A stretch of DNA of 64,000 nucleotides, taken from the NCBI RefSeq assembly GCF_006335015.1, contig NZ_VDGT01000008.1, positions 186,001 to 250,000 on the forward strand, in the 5' to 3' direction. The DNA is from Streptomyces sedi. Its GTDB lineage: Bacteria; Actinomycetota; Actinomycetes; Streptomycetales; Streptomycetaceae. Each line of letters starts with the position of its first letter. The stretch's first letter is position 1. The notes beneath the pieces are model-generated. The model had not been told where the DNA came from, did not search any database, and saw only the letters and a program-made list of their open reading frames with translations. Position numbers and translations under genes: made by a program. Shown here piece after piece: positions 8,431 through 17,995 of the stretch.

Positions 8431-9249
8431 GTGACCGTGCATCCGAGCCTGCAACCGTCTGTCGATGCCTGGACCCAGTCCATCGAATCGATATCCGAGC
8501 TGGTGTCGTCGCTGGTCGAGGGGGAGTGGAACCGCCCTACGGAACGGGTGGGTTGGTCGGTCAGGGACGCGGTCTCCCACGTGATCGGCGGCGAGTGCGA
8601 GGCCCTGGGCGACCCCCGGCCGATCCACAGCCTGCCCCGCGACCTCTACCACGTCACCGACGAGACCAGCAGGTACCACGAGGTGCAGGTGGACGTCCGG
8701 CGCCACCACACCGGCCCCGAGATGACCAGCGAGCTGGAGTACACCATCATCCGGCGCTCCCGCCATCTGCGGAACGAACGCCGCAACGCCTCCGACGTGA
8801 TCTCCCACCCGCTCTACGGCAAGCTCCCCCTCGGCCAGTACCTGCAACTGCGTGTCGCCGACGTCTGGGTGCACGAGCAGGACGTGCGCAGGGCGTTGAA
8901 GCAGCCGGTCACCCTCGACACCCCGGCCGCCCTCGTCGCCAGGGACGTGCTGTTGCAGCGGCTGCCCGGTGTGGTCGCCGAGGAGGTCCCGGTCAAGTCC
9001 GCCGTGGTCTTCGACGTCAGCGGCCCGGTCGAGTTCCTGCGCACGGTGCGCGTCGACGAGCAGGGCAACGGCTCGGTGGACAGCAGCCCTTCGCTGGGCC
9101 CGGTCGCCACCTTCACGTTGGACTGGGAGACCTTCACCCGGGTGGTCACCGGTCGGCTGCGGGGCCGGAGGGCCGCCGAGAAGGTCAAGGTCGAGGGCGA
9201 ACGCGCCCCGGCCGACCGCATCCTGGCCGCGCTGGCCTCCCCATGGTGA
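8431..9249 (+). CDS. Maleylpyruvate isomerase-like (MDMPI/DinB fold) mycothiol-dependent family protein
   Basis: A 272-residue protein with the N-terminal four-helix DinB/MDMPI domain common in mycothiol-producing actinobacteria. Helix-one SIESISELVSSLVEGEWNRP is followed by GWSVRDAVSHVIGGECEALG, whose His sits where the family binds metal, and later LRVADVWVHEQDVRRAL, which carries the third metal-ligand His region. The C-terminal 100 residues form the smaller alpha/beta domain. GTG 8431 has GAGGGG five bases upstream; an in-frame GTG at 8389 would add 14 residues and has no ribosome binding site. The substrate is unknown; only a few relatives are true maleylpyruvate isomerases. It converges on the kinase gene across the parS palindrome. 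Confidence 0.85.
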   Translation: MTVHPSLQPSVDAWTQSIESISELVSSLVEGEWNRPTERVGWSVRDAVSHVIGGECEALGDPRPIHSLPRDLYHVTDETSRYHEVQVDVRRHHTGPEMTSELEYTIIRRSRHLRNERRNASDVISHPLYGKLPLGQYLQLRVADVWVHEQDVRRALKQPVTLDTPAALVARDVLLQRLPGVVAEEVPVKSAVVFDVSGPVEFLRTVRVDEQGNGSVDSSPSLGPVATFTLDWETFTRVVTGRLRGRRAAEKVKVEGERAPADRILAALASPW

Positions 9250-9264
9250 GCGGGCCCTCCGTCG

Positions 9265-9326
9265 CACGACAGAGCGGACGGGGCGGGCGTTTCACGTGAA
9301 ACGCCCGCCCCGTCCGCTCTGTCGTG
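9265..9326. terminator. 62-bp perfect palindrome between convergent genes, bidirectional terminator
   Basis: Two 31-base arms (9265-9295 and 9296-9326) are exact reverse complements with no unpaired loop in the DNA. It starts 15 bases after the MDMPI-like stop and ends 33 bases before the end of the kinase gene on the other strand, so it would terminate both transcripts. The centre is a parS-type site, listed separately. Length and perfection exceed an ordinary terminator. Confidence 0.75.
9289..9302. promoter_or_regulatory. parS: parS site (ParB binding site)
   Basis: GTTTCACGTGAAAC is an exact match to the 14-bp parS reported for Streptomyces chromosomes and to the core of the general bacterial parS. 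ParB binds such sites, which cluster around oriC, to organise chromosome segregation during sporulation. It is the exact centre of the 62-bp palindrome. I noticed no second exact copy in the window. Confidence 0.75.
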
Positions 9327-9359
9327 GTCCGCGTCGGCGGAACGCCGGCCGGGGCCGGG

Positions 9360-11024
9360 TCAGTTGAGGGGTTCGAGCCCGGTGGAGACGACCAACTCGA
9401 TGTAGAAGTCGTCGTCCTCGGGGTTGTAGGCGTCGTGCGCCTCCGGGTTCTGGCCGACCACCATGCCCTCGCCCTTGAGGACCTCGTCCTTGTAGGTGAG
9501 GTTCTCCTCGTAGGACCAGCCGGCGGCGCGGATGCACTCCTTGACCGAGTCGATGTGGACGTCGTAGAAGTCCGGCATCACGACGGCGCCCTCGTTCTCC
9601 TCCTGGTCCCAGTACTCGCTGGCGTGGGTGCACTTGGTGGCGTCGATGGTCTTCTCCGGGTCGCCCTCCTTGTAGCGGCGCTCGGGCTCCTCCTCGGACT
9701 CCCCGTCGTTGCCGCCGGGGGCCGCGACATCGGTGCTGTTCTCGCCGCTGGGGCCCGCCTCGGGCTCCTTGTCGTCGTCCCCGCTGTTGGTGACGACGAC
9801 GATCGCCACCGTGGCGATCAGCGCGATGGCGGCCACCGCGGCGACCACCACCATCCACGTGTTGCTCTTGCCGGAGCCGCCACCGCTCGAAGGCCCGCCC
9901 GGCGAGGCGGCGTTCGGGTAGTGCGGCGAGTGCGGCGGGCCGCCGTGGCCGGTCACGCCGGCGGTGCCGGGCGACTGGTGCGGGTAGCCGTAGCCCGCCG
10001 TGCTGGGCGCGTACGGCGAGGCGGGGGTGGCCGGCGGTGGCGTCGGTGCGCCGAACTGGGGGAAGACGGCCTGGGAGACCGCGGCGCCGCTGTCGGAGGG
10101 GGCCTGCGCGTTCGGATTGATCTGCGGGGTGGACTGCGTCAGCGAACTGGCCACCGTCAGGCAGGCGTTCCGGAAGTTCTCCGCCGACGGGAACCGTTCG
10201 TTGGGGTTCTTCCGCAGCGCCTGCGCGACGATGGCGTCCAGCGCGGGCGGCACCGAGGCGTTGATGGAGGACGGCGCCGGCGGCTCCTCCTGGACGTGCG
10301 CGTAGGCGATCGCCAGCGGCGAGTCCGCGTCGAACGGCAGCCGGCCGGTGAGCAGCTCGAAGAGCATCACGCCTACCGAGTAGAGGTCGGAGCGCGCGTC
10401 GACGCCCCGGCCGAGCGCCTGCTCGGGGGAGAGGTACTGCGGGGTGCCGACGACCATGCCGGTCTGGGTCATCGCGGTGACCCCGGACTGCATCGCCCGC
10501 GCGATGCCGAAGTCCATGACCTTGACCACCCCGCGCCGGGTGATCATCACGTTCCCCGGCTTGATGTCGCGGTGGACCAGCGCCATCTCGTGGCTGATGT
10601 CCAGGGCGGCCAGCACGTCGGCGGTGATCCGGAGCGCCTTGTCGGCGGGCATCGCGCCGTAGCGCGCGATGTCCTCCTCCAGGGCGTCGCGCAGCGGCAG
10701 GCCCTCGATGTACTCCATGACGATGTACGGCACCTGGGCGCCGTCGACGAGGTCCTCGCCGGTGTCGAAGACGGAGACGATGTTGGTGTGCGCGAGCTTG
10801 GCGACGGACTGCGCCTCGCGCTTGAAGCGCTCCCGGAACGCCTCCTCGCGGCCCAGCTCGCTGTGCATGGTCTTGATCGCGACCTGTCGGTCGAGCACCG
10901 TGTCGTGCGCCAGGTGCACGGAGGCCATGCCGCCCGTGCCGATCTGGCTCCGAAGCTGGTATCGCCCACCGCCGACCGAGCGGCCACCCGGGAAGTCGGC
11001 AGGCCGCTGCGCGTGGTCACTCAT
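9360..11024 (-). CDS. Ser/Thr protein kinase with a single PASTA domain
   Basis: A 554-residue membrane kinase of the PknB class. Start ATG 11024 has AGGGGG upstream; the longer frame begins with unlikely sequence. Catalytic domain (about 20-290): glycine loop GTGGMASV, Lys51 in VAIK, HRDIKPGN catalytic loop, MDFGIARA (DFG) and TPQYLSPEQAL. After a Pro/Gly-rich juxtamembrane stretch comes one transmembrane helix (WMVVVAAVAAIALIATVAIV, near 410). The exterior part has one PASTA-like domain (VVMPDFYDVHIDSVKECIRA) after an acidic linker. Classical PknB has three to four PASTA repeats that bind muropeptides, so one is few. It is divergent from a second kinase 232 bp away; the pair resembles the conserved oriC-side kinase pair of streptomycetes. 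Confidence 0.95.
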   Translation of the reverse strand: MSDHAQRPADFPGGRSVGGGRYQLRSQIGTGGMASVHLAHDTVLDRQVAIKTMHSELGREEAFRERFKREAQSVAKLAHTNIVSVFDTGEDLVDGAQVPYIVMEYIEGLPLRDALEEDIARYGAMPADKALRITADVLAALDISHEMALVHRDIKPGNVMITRRGVVKVMDFGIARAMQSGVTAMTQTGMVVGTPQYLSPEQALGRGVDARSDLYSVGVMLFELLTGRLPFDADSPLAIAYAHVQEEPPAPSSINASVPPALDAIVAQALRKNPNERFPSAENFRNACLTVASSLTQSTPQINPNAQAPSDSGAAVSQAVFPQFGAPTPPPATPASPYAPSTAGYGYPHQSPGTAGVTGHGGPPHSPHYPNAASPGGPSSGGGSGKSNTWMVVVAAVAAIALIATVAIVVVTNSGDDDKEPEAGPSGENSTDVAAPGGNDGESEEEPERRYKEGDPEKTIDATKCTHASEYWDQEENEGAVVMPDFYDVHIDSVKECIRAAGWSYEENLTYKDEVLKGEGMVVGQNPEAHDAYNPEDDDFYIELVVSTGLEPLN

Positions 11025-11256
11025 CCGACTGATCCCCCTAGGGCGGTGTCGTTGTGGGACTGCACCACCCCGTCGCTGGGCGTGCCACACCGCGCATCAT
11101 ACGAACTACCTGTTCTACGTCCCCAGTCTGCCCCAGGGCCAGGGGACGTCAAGCACGTTGTCCGTTCCGTGACCGGCGGCGATGGACTCAACTTGTCAGC
11201 GCGACCCCGGAACGGGTTTGATGGCCGAGCGATCCAGCTAACTACGGCGAGGACTG

Positions 11257-12900
<1,644 letters not shown>

Positions 12901-12901
12901 C

Positions 12902-13951
12902 GTGAAGCCCACCAGTCCGTTAAGGCCCACCCTTCCCCGCGCCACCCTCAGCGAGCTGCTGGGCCAGTACCGCGCCGGTGAGCCGCTCAGCTGCGAGCCG
13001 CTCACCGAGGGGCTGCTCAACCATGGCTACCGGCTGGCCACCACCCGGGGCCGCTACTTCCTCAAGCACCACCTGGACGGTGATCCCGGGGCGATAGGCC
13101 CGCTGGTCCGGCAGCACCGGGCGACCGCGGCCCTGGCCGAACTCGGCCTGCCCGTCGCCCCGCCGCTGGCGGACCGGATGGGGCGGACCGTGGCCGTGCA
13201 CGCGGGCCGCTGCTACGCGCTGCATCCCTGGGTCGAGGGCCAGCACCGGGACGGGGCGCAGCTCAGCACGGACGAGAGCCACCGGCTCGGCGCGCTGCTC
13301 GGCCGGGTGCACCGGGCGCTGGAACAGGTGATAGGGCGTTCCCCCACCCCGGGCCCCGAGGCGCGCGCCGCCGCCACCCCCGTCGAGACCCACGCCGTGA
13401 TCGACCAGCTGCTCGCCCACATCGGGGCCCGACCGCGCCGCACCGGCTTCGACGAGCTGGCCGAGCACCGGCTGCTGGAACGCAGGGCCCTGCTGCGCAC
13501 GCACGCCCATCTGCGCCCGGGGCCGGCCGAGGTGCCGACGGAGGGATGGGTGCACGGGGACTTCCACCCGTTGAACCTGCTGTACCGGATAGAGGGGCCC
13601 GTGGAGCCCGTCGCCATCGTGGACTGGGACCGGCTGGGGGTGCAGCCGCGCGCGGAGGAGGCGGTACGCGCCGCGTGCATCTTCTACCTTCGCCCGGACG
13701 GCGGCCTGGCCCTGGGGAAGATCCGGGCCTACGCCGCCGCCTACCGCGCGGCGTCGGGCGCCTCCCCCGACGAGCTGGCCGCCGCCGTGCACCGGGTGTG
13801 GTGGGAGCGGCTCAACGACTTCTGGATGCTGCGCTGGCACTACGAACGCGGGGACCGGCGCGCCGACCCGCAGTTTCCGGCGGCGTCGGCGCTGGTCGTG
13901 TGGTGGACACGGCACGCCGCCGCGGTGCGCGGCGCGTTCAGCGGGGGCTGA
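12902..13951 (+). CDS. Aminoglycoside phosphotransferase-like kinase with early TTA codon
   Basis: A 349-residue protein of the APH/choline kinase fold. The catalytic loop VHGDFHPLNLLY (HGDxxxxN) and metal-binding IVDWDRLG are intact, so it can probably phosphorylate a small molecule; the substrate is unknown. It starts at GTG 12902, one base after the kinase stop, with no internal start soon after. Codon 7 is TTA (12920-12922), which would make translation depend on the bldA leucyl-tRNA and so tie it to development. An alternative is a later non-standard start that skips the TTA, but I see no convincing one. It forms a two-gene unit with the upstream Ser/Thr kinase. Confidence 0.85.
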   Translation: MKPTSPLRPTLPRATLSELLGQYRAGEPLSCEPLTEGLLNHGYRLATTRGRYFLKHHLDGDPGAIGPLVRQHRATAALAELGLPVAPPLADRMGRTVAVHAGRCYALHPWVEGQHRDGAQLSTDESHRLGALLGRVHRALEQVIGRSPTPGPEARAAATPVETHAVIDQLLAHIGARPRRTGFDELAEHRLLERRALLRTHAHLRPGPAEVPTEGWVHGDFHPLNLLYRIEGPVEPVAIVDWDRLGVQPRAEEAVRAACIFYLRPDGGLALGKIRAYAAAYRAASGASPDELAAAVHRVWWERLNDFWMLRWHYERGDRRADPQFPAASALVVWWTRHAAAVRGAFSGG

Positions 13952-14054
13952 GGGCCGCGCCGCCGGGGGGCGTCGGCGAAATGGGACAAAGGTCTCGTCA
14001 CGTGGGGACCTCCCGCCCGTGTGGCGGGTGGGCCGGGCGGGCAGGGTGGAAGCC

Positions 14055-14519
14055 ATGTTCCCCACGCCGGACCAGGACACCCCACGTCAGGAGCTGACCA
14101 GGGCGCTGCGGCTGCTGCCCCGCGTGCCGCACGGCCGGGCCGCCGCGTCGCGGCGGGCGATGCCGGTGGTGCTGCCGGCCAGCCATCTGGTGACGGGCGA
14201 GACATTGCTGCTGCGGGTGACCCACACGGGTGGTGACGTTCCGCCGTGGGACGGCACCGTGCTGGCCTACGAGGCGAACGACGACGGTCAGCGGCCGGGC
14301 GCGCCGGCCGCGTGGCAGGCGCAGGTGGTGGGCGTCGCCACCGTCGCCCACCCCGACCAGCGCGTGCGCGAGGCGTTCCCGCCCCCGCCGCGCTACGCGC
14401 GCCATCCGGAGGCCACCTATCTGCGGCTCGCGCCGCGCTACGCCTCGGTGCACGAGCCGGAGGCGTCCGCCCCCGCGCGCCCCTGGCTGCCACGGCCACG
14501 CGCCGGCGGCTTCGAGTAG
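14055..14519 (+). CDS. Conserved hypothetical, possible FMN-binding split-barrel fold
   Basis: A 154-residue protein starting at ATG 14055 with GGTGGA upstream. The segment ALRLLPRVPHGRAAASRRAMPVVLPASHLVTGETLLLRV loosely resembles the opening strands of pyridoxamine 5'-phosphate oxidase-like split barrels in actinobacteria (RVxxGRLxxxxxxxPxVxPVxF), but the match is weak and no cofactor residues are certain. The end is rich in Pro and Arg. It converges on the response regulator gene 27 bp away. Function unknown. The opposite strand also has an open frame here, but this one has better codon structure and a plausible start. Confidence 0.6.
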   Translation: MFPTPDQDTPRQELTRALRLLPRVPHGRAAASRRAMPVVLPASHLVTGETLLLRVTHTGGDVPPWDGTVLAYEANDDGQRPGAPAAWQAQVVGVATVAHPDQRVREAFPPPPRYARHPEATYLRLAPRYASVHEPEASAPARPWLPRPRAGGFE

Positions 14520-14546
14520 CCGCCGGGCAGTAGCCGCCGGGCGCCC

Positions 14547-15215
14547 TCAGCGCCGCTTCTGCTCCTGGAGCCTGGCCACATAGGCCGCCGCCTGGGAGCG
14601 GCGCTCCATCCCCAGCTTGGAGAGCAGCGCCGAGACGTAGTTCTTGATGGTCTTCTCCGCCAGATGCAGCTCCTGGCCGATCGCCCGGTTGGTCAGGCCG
14701 TCGCCGATCAGGGACAGAATCCGTCGTTCCTGGTCGGTCAGTTGTGCCAACCGGTCGTCGTCGCTCTTCTCGTCGCCGCGCAGCCGTTGCAGTACCCGCT
14801 GGGTGGCGTCCGGGTCGAGCAGGGACTTGCCGGCCGCGACGTCCCGCACGGCCGAGAGCAGCTCGCTGCCCCGGATCGCCTTCAGCACATAGCCGGAGGC
14901 GCCGGCCATGATCGCGTCGAAGAGGGCCTCGTCGTCCGCGTAGGAGGTGAGCATCAGGCAGCGCACCGACTCGTCGCGGGAACGGATGTCCCGGCAGACC
15001 TCGACGCCGCTGCCGTCGGGCAGCCGCACGTCGAGCAGCGCCACCCGGGGGCGCGCGGCCGGGATGCGGTCCAGGGCCTCCGCCGCCGTCCCGGCCTCGC
15101 CGACGACCTCGATGTCGGGCTCCATCGCCAGCAGCTCGTGGACCCCGCGTCGCACGACCTCGTGGTCGTCCACCAGAAACACGGTGATCGCACCGTTTTC
15201 TCCGTTTTCAGGCAC
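14547..15215 (-). CDS. NarL/FixJ-type orphan response regulator
   Basis: A 222-residue two-domain regulator. The receiver domain (8-125) has acidic residues D16-D17, phosphoacceptor D62 in [11 protein letters not shown], the conserved Thr/Ser (MLTSY) and the switch Lys (YVLKAI). The C-terminal LuxR helix-turn-helix (about 160-220) reads [25 protein letters not shown]. It most resembles the DevR/DosR subgroup. There is no histidine kinase next to it, so it is an orphan. Start is GTG 15215. Position next to the bkd operon and the kinase pair matches SCO3818 in S. coelicolor as I remember it, a regulator linked to antibiotic production; that correspondence is from memory. Confidence 0.93.
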   Translation of the reverse strand: MPENGENGAITVFLVDDHEVVRRGVHELLAMEPDIEVVGEAGTAAEALDRIPAARPRVALLDVRLPDGSGVEVCRDIRSRDESVRCLMLTSYADDEALFDAIMAGASGYVLKAIRGSELLSAVRDVAAGKSLLDPDATQRVLQRLRGDEKSDDDRLAQLTDQERRILSLIGDGLTNRAIGQELHLAEKTIKNYVSALLSKLGMERRSQAAAYVARLQEQKRR

Positions 15216-15559
15216 CTTGTCAGTTTTCCACAGGAGCCCCGCCCACGCCTTCCCGGGAAGCCGAGGCGCGGGTTAACGTGCGAGTTACCCGCTGCCCCGC
15301 AGGGCTTGGACCAGCGCATTCGACCCGGACGAGTCCGTTACTTGGAAATCCAGGTAAATGCGCAGGTCAGGGCTGCTATCGCGGGTTGTGGACCGGCTGG
15401 ATACCGTGCTCTCATGAGGCGGACGACCGGGTGGGGCAGGGGGAACAAGGGAATCGCTCGGTTTCCGTCCGCCGCACCCACCCCGTGCGCCGTACGGACC
15501 GGGCGAACCGCACTGGTCGCCCGGCGGACCCCGGGGGCCGGACCGACGGAGGAACACGA
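15216..15559. other. 344-bp divergent region between response regulator and bkd operon
   Basis: It should hold promoters for both flanking units. The only structured element I see is the imperfect dyad CTTGGAAATCCAGG at 15341-15354. A TACCGT hexamer near 15402 could be a -10 box for the rightward operon, but no -35 at good spacing was found. An open frame runs upstream of the bkdA start to 15278, without a ribosome binding site or typical coding bias; I treat it as leader. Confidence 0.4.
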
Positions 15560-16993
15560 GTGACCGTGGAGAGCACATCGCGCGACACCGCGCGCAGCAC
15601 CACCACACAGGAGTCCACCGCCCGCCAACCCGTGGGGCGGACCCAGGCCCGCACGGCTGCGGGGAAGTCCACGGCCGGTAAAACCACGGCCGGCAAGTCC
15701 ACGTCGGGCAAGGCGAAACCGACGGCGAGGAAGAGCGCGGCGGGGAACGCGACCGCGAACGGCGCCGCGAACGGGAAGCCACCGGCGAAGAAGGCCACCA
15801 CCAGGAAGCCCGCGGCGAGCGGGACCGCCGCGAAGCCGGCGGCGAGGAAACCGGCGGCGAAGAAGCCCGCGGCCGGGAAGTCCCCGGCGCGGGGGACCGC
15901 CGCCCGGACGAAGCCGGCCGACGGCCCCGAGATGGTGCAGCTGCTCACCCCCGAGGGGGAACGGGTCGAGCACCCCGACTACCCGCTGACCGTCAGCCAC
16001 GAGGAACTCCGCGGCCTCTACCGCGACATGGTGCTCAGCCGCCGCTTCGACGCCGAGGCGACCGCGCTCCAGCGCCAGGGCGAACTCGGCCTGTGGCCCT
16101 CCATGCTGGGCCAGGAGGCCGCCCAGATCGGCTCCGGCCGCGCGCTGCGCGCCGACGACTACGTCTTCCCCACCTACCGCGAGCACGGCGTCGCCTGGTG
16201 CCGGGGCGTCGACCCGACGCAGCTGCTCGGCATGTTCCGCGGCGTCAACCACGGCGGCTGGGACCCGAACAGCAACAACTTCCACCTCTACACCATCGTC
16301 ATCGGCTCGCAGACCCTGCACGCCGCCGGCTACGCCATGGGCGTCGCCAAGGACGGCGGCGACGCGGCCGTGATGGCGTACTTCGGCGACGGCGCCTCCA
16401 GCCAGGGCGACGTGGCGGAGGCGTTCACCTTCGCCGCCGTCTACCAGGCACCCGTCGTCTTCTTCTGCCAGAACAACCAGTGGGCCATCTCCGAACCCAC
16501 CGAACGCCAGACCAGGGTGCCGCTCTACCAGCGCGCCCAGGGCTACGGCTTCCCCGGGCTGCGGGTCGACGGCAACGACGTGCTGGCCGTGCTCGCCACC
16601 ACCAGGGCCGCCGCCGAGCAGACGCGCAGCGGCCAGGGACCCGTGCTGATCGAGGCGTTCACCTACCGGATGGGCGCGCACACCACCTCGGACGACCCGA
16701 CCCGCTACCGCCGCCAGGAGGAGCTGGAGTCCTGGGAGGCCAGGGACCCGATCCTGCGGCTGCGCCGCCACCTGGACCGGGAGGGCGCCGCCGACGAGGC
16801 GTTCCACTCCGAACTGGAGGCCGAGAGCGAGACGTTGGCCCGCCGGGTGCGGGAGGCCATCCGCACCATGCCCGACCCGGACCCGATCGCGATGTTCGAC
16901 CACATCTACGCCGACGGGCACACCCTGGTGGACGAGGAGCGGGCCGAGTTCGCCGGCTACCTCGCCTCCTTCGCCGACCACGAGGGGAACTGA
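15560..16993 (+). CDS. bkdA: Branched-chain 2-oxo acid dehydrogenase E1 alpha with Lys/Ala-rich N-terminal tail
   Basis: A 477-residue thiamine diphosphate enzyme that, with E1 beta, decarboxylates branched 2-oxo acids from Val, Leu and Ile, giving acyl-CoA starters for branched fatty acids and polyketides. GTG 15560 has GGAGGA six bases upstream. The catalytic part (from about residue 120) has the ThDP-Mg motif GDGASSQGDVAEAF...QNNQW, the EHGVAW and NFHLY segments, and GAHTTSDDPTRYR. Residues about 30-118 are a tail of repeated GK, KKPA, ARKP and TAGKT units, strongly basic and resembling histone H1-like tails; the family normally starts near the catalytic domain (about 370-410 residues). 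It may bind DNA or bridge the complex; unknown. The next gene starts 1 base after the stop. Confidence 0.93.
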   Translation: MTVESTSRDTARSTTTQESTARQPVGRTQARTAAGKSTAGKTTAGKSTSGKAKPTARKSAAGNATANGAANGKPPAKKATTRKPAASGTAAKPAARKPAAKKPAAGKSPARGTAARTKPADGPEMVQLLTPEGERVEHPDYPLTVSHEELRGLYRDMVLSRRFDAEATALQRQGELGLWPSMLGQEAAQIGSGRALRADDYVFPTYREHGVAWCRGVDPTQLLGMFRGVNHGGWDPNSNNFHLYTIVIGSQTLHAAGYAMGVAKDGGDAAVMAYFGDGASSQGDVAEAFTFAAVYQAPVVFFCQNNQWAISEPTERQTRVPLYQRAQGYGFPGLRVDGNDVLAVLATTRAAAEQTRSGQGPVLIEAFTYRMGAHTTSDDPTRYRRQEELESWEARDPILRLRRHLDREGAADEAFHSELEAESETLARRVREAIRTMPDPDPIAMFDHIYADGHTLVDEERAEFAGYLASFADHEGN

Positions 16994-16994
16994 C

Positions 16995-17975
16995 ATGACC
17001 GTCGAGAAGATGGCGTTCTCCAAGGCGATCAACTCCGCGCTGCGCGCCTCCCTGGAGTCCGACCCCAAGACGCTGGTGATGGGCGAGGACGTCGGCAAGC
17101 TCGGCGGGGTCTTCCGGATCACCGACGGGCTCCAGAAGGACTTCGGCGAGGAGCGGGTCATCGACACCCCGCTCGCCGAGTCCGGCATCGTCGGCTCGGC
17201 CATCGGCCTGGCCCTGCGCGGCTACCGCCCGGTCGTCGAGATCCAGTTCGACGGCTTCGTCTTCCCCGCCTACGACCAGATCGTGACCCAGCTGGCCAAG
17301 ATGCACGCGAGGGCGCTCGGCAAGGTCAAGCTGCCCGTCGTCATCCGCATCCCCTACGGCGGCGGCATCGGCGCCGTCGAGCACCACAGCGAGTCGCCCG
17401 AGGCGCTCTTCACCCATGTCGCCGGCCTCAAGGTCGTCACGCCCTCCACCCCGTCCGACGGGTACTGGATGCTGCGCCAGGCCATCGAGTGCGACGACCC
17501 GGTGATCTTCCTCGAACCCAAGGGCCGCTACTGGGAGAAGGGCGAGGTCGACGCGGAGGGCATCCCTGACGGGCTGCACACCGCCCGCGTCGCCCGCGCC
17601 GGCACCGACCTGACCGTCGCCGCCTACGGCCCGACGGTCCGCACCGCGCTCCAGGCGGCCAAGGCCGCCGAGGAGGAGGGCAGGTCGCTGGAGGTGGTCG
17701 ACCTCAGGTCGCTCTCCCCGATCGACTTCGACACCGTCCAGCGTTCCGTCGAACGCACCGGACGGCTGGTGGTCACGCACGAGGCCCCGGTCTTCCAGGG
17801 CGTCGGCGCCGAGGTGGCCGCGCGGATCACCGAGCGCTGCTTCTACCATCTGGAGGCCCCGGTGCTGCGGGTCGGCGGGTTCCACGCGCCGTACCCGCCC
17901 GCGCGGCTGGAGGACGAGTACCTCCCGGGGCTCGACCGGCTGCTGGACGGCGTCGACCGCGCCCTGGCGTACTGA
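16995..17975 (+). CDS. bkdB: Branched-chain 2-oxo acid dehydrogenase E1 beta
   Basis: A 326-residue transketolase-like subunit that completes the E1 heterotetramer. The family signatures are clear: VMGEDVGKLGGVFRITDGL near the N-terminus, DTPLAESGIVGSAIGLALRG, the FPAYDQIVTQLAKMHAR helix that contacts ThDP, and the C-terminal domain from about residue 200 (TVAAYGPTVRTALQAAK, then VVDLRSLSPIDFDTV). ATG 16995 is one base after the alpha subunit stop, so the two chains are likely made in equal amounts. Length is normal. Confidence 0.95.
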   Translation: MTVEKMAFSKAINSALRASLESDPKTLVMGEDVGKLGGVFRITDGLQKDFGEERVIDTPLAESGIVGSAIGLALRGYRPVVEIQFDGFVFPAYDQIVTQLAKMHARALGKVKLPVVIRIPYGGGIGAVEHHSESPEALFTHVAGLKVVTPSTPSDGYWMLRQAIECDDPVIFLEPKGRYWEKGEVDAEGIPDGLHTARVARAGTDLTVAAYGPTVRTALQAAKAAEEEGRSLEVVDLRSLSPIDFDTVQRSVERTGRLVVTHEAPVFQGVGAEVAARITERCFYHLEAPVLRVGGFHAPYPPARLEDEYLPGLDRLLDGVDRALAY

Positions 17976-17995
17976 GGGAGAGGCTGAGGAGAGTC

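Noticed and set aside
13998..14453. A 151-codon minus-strand frame opposite the small unknown gene at 14055-14519
   Set aside because: Both strands are open, but the minus frame lacks a ribosome binding site and its composition is Arg/His/Gly-rich noise.
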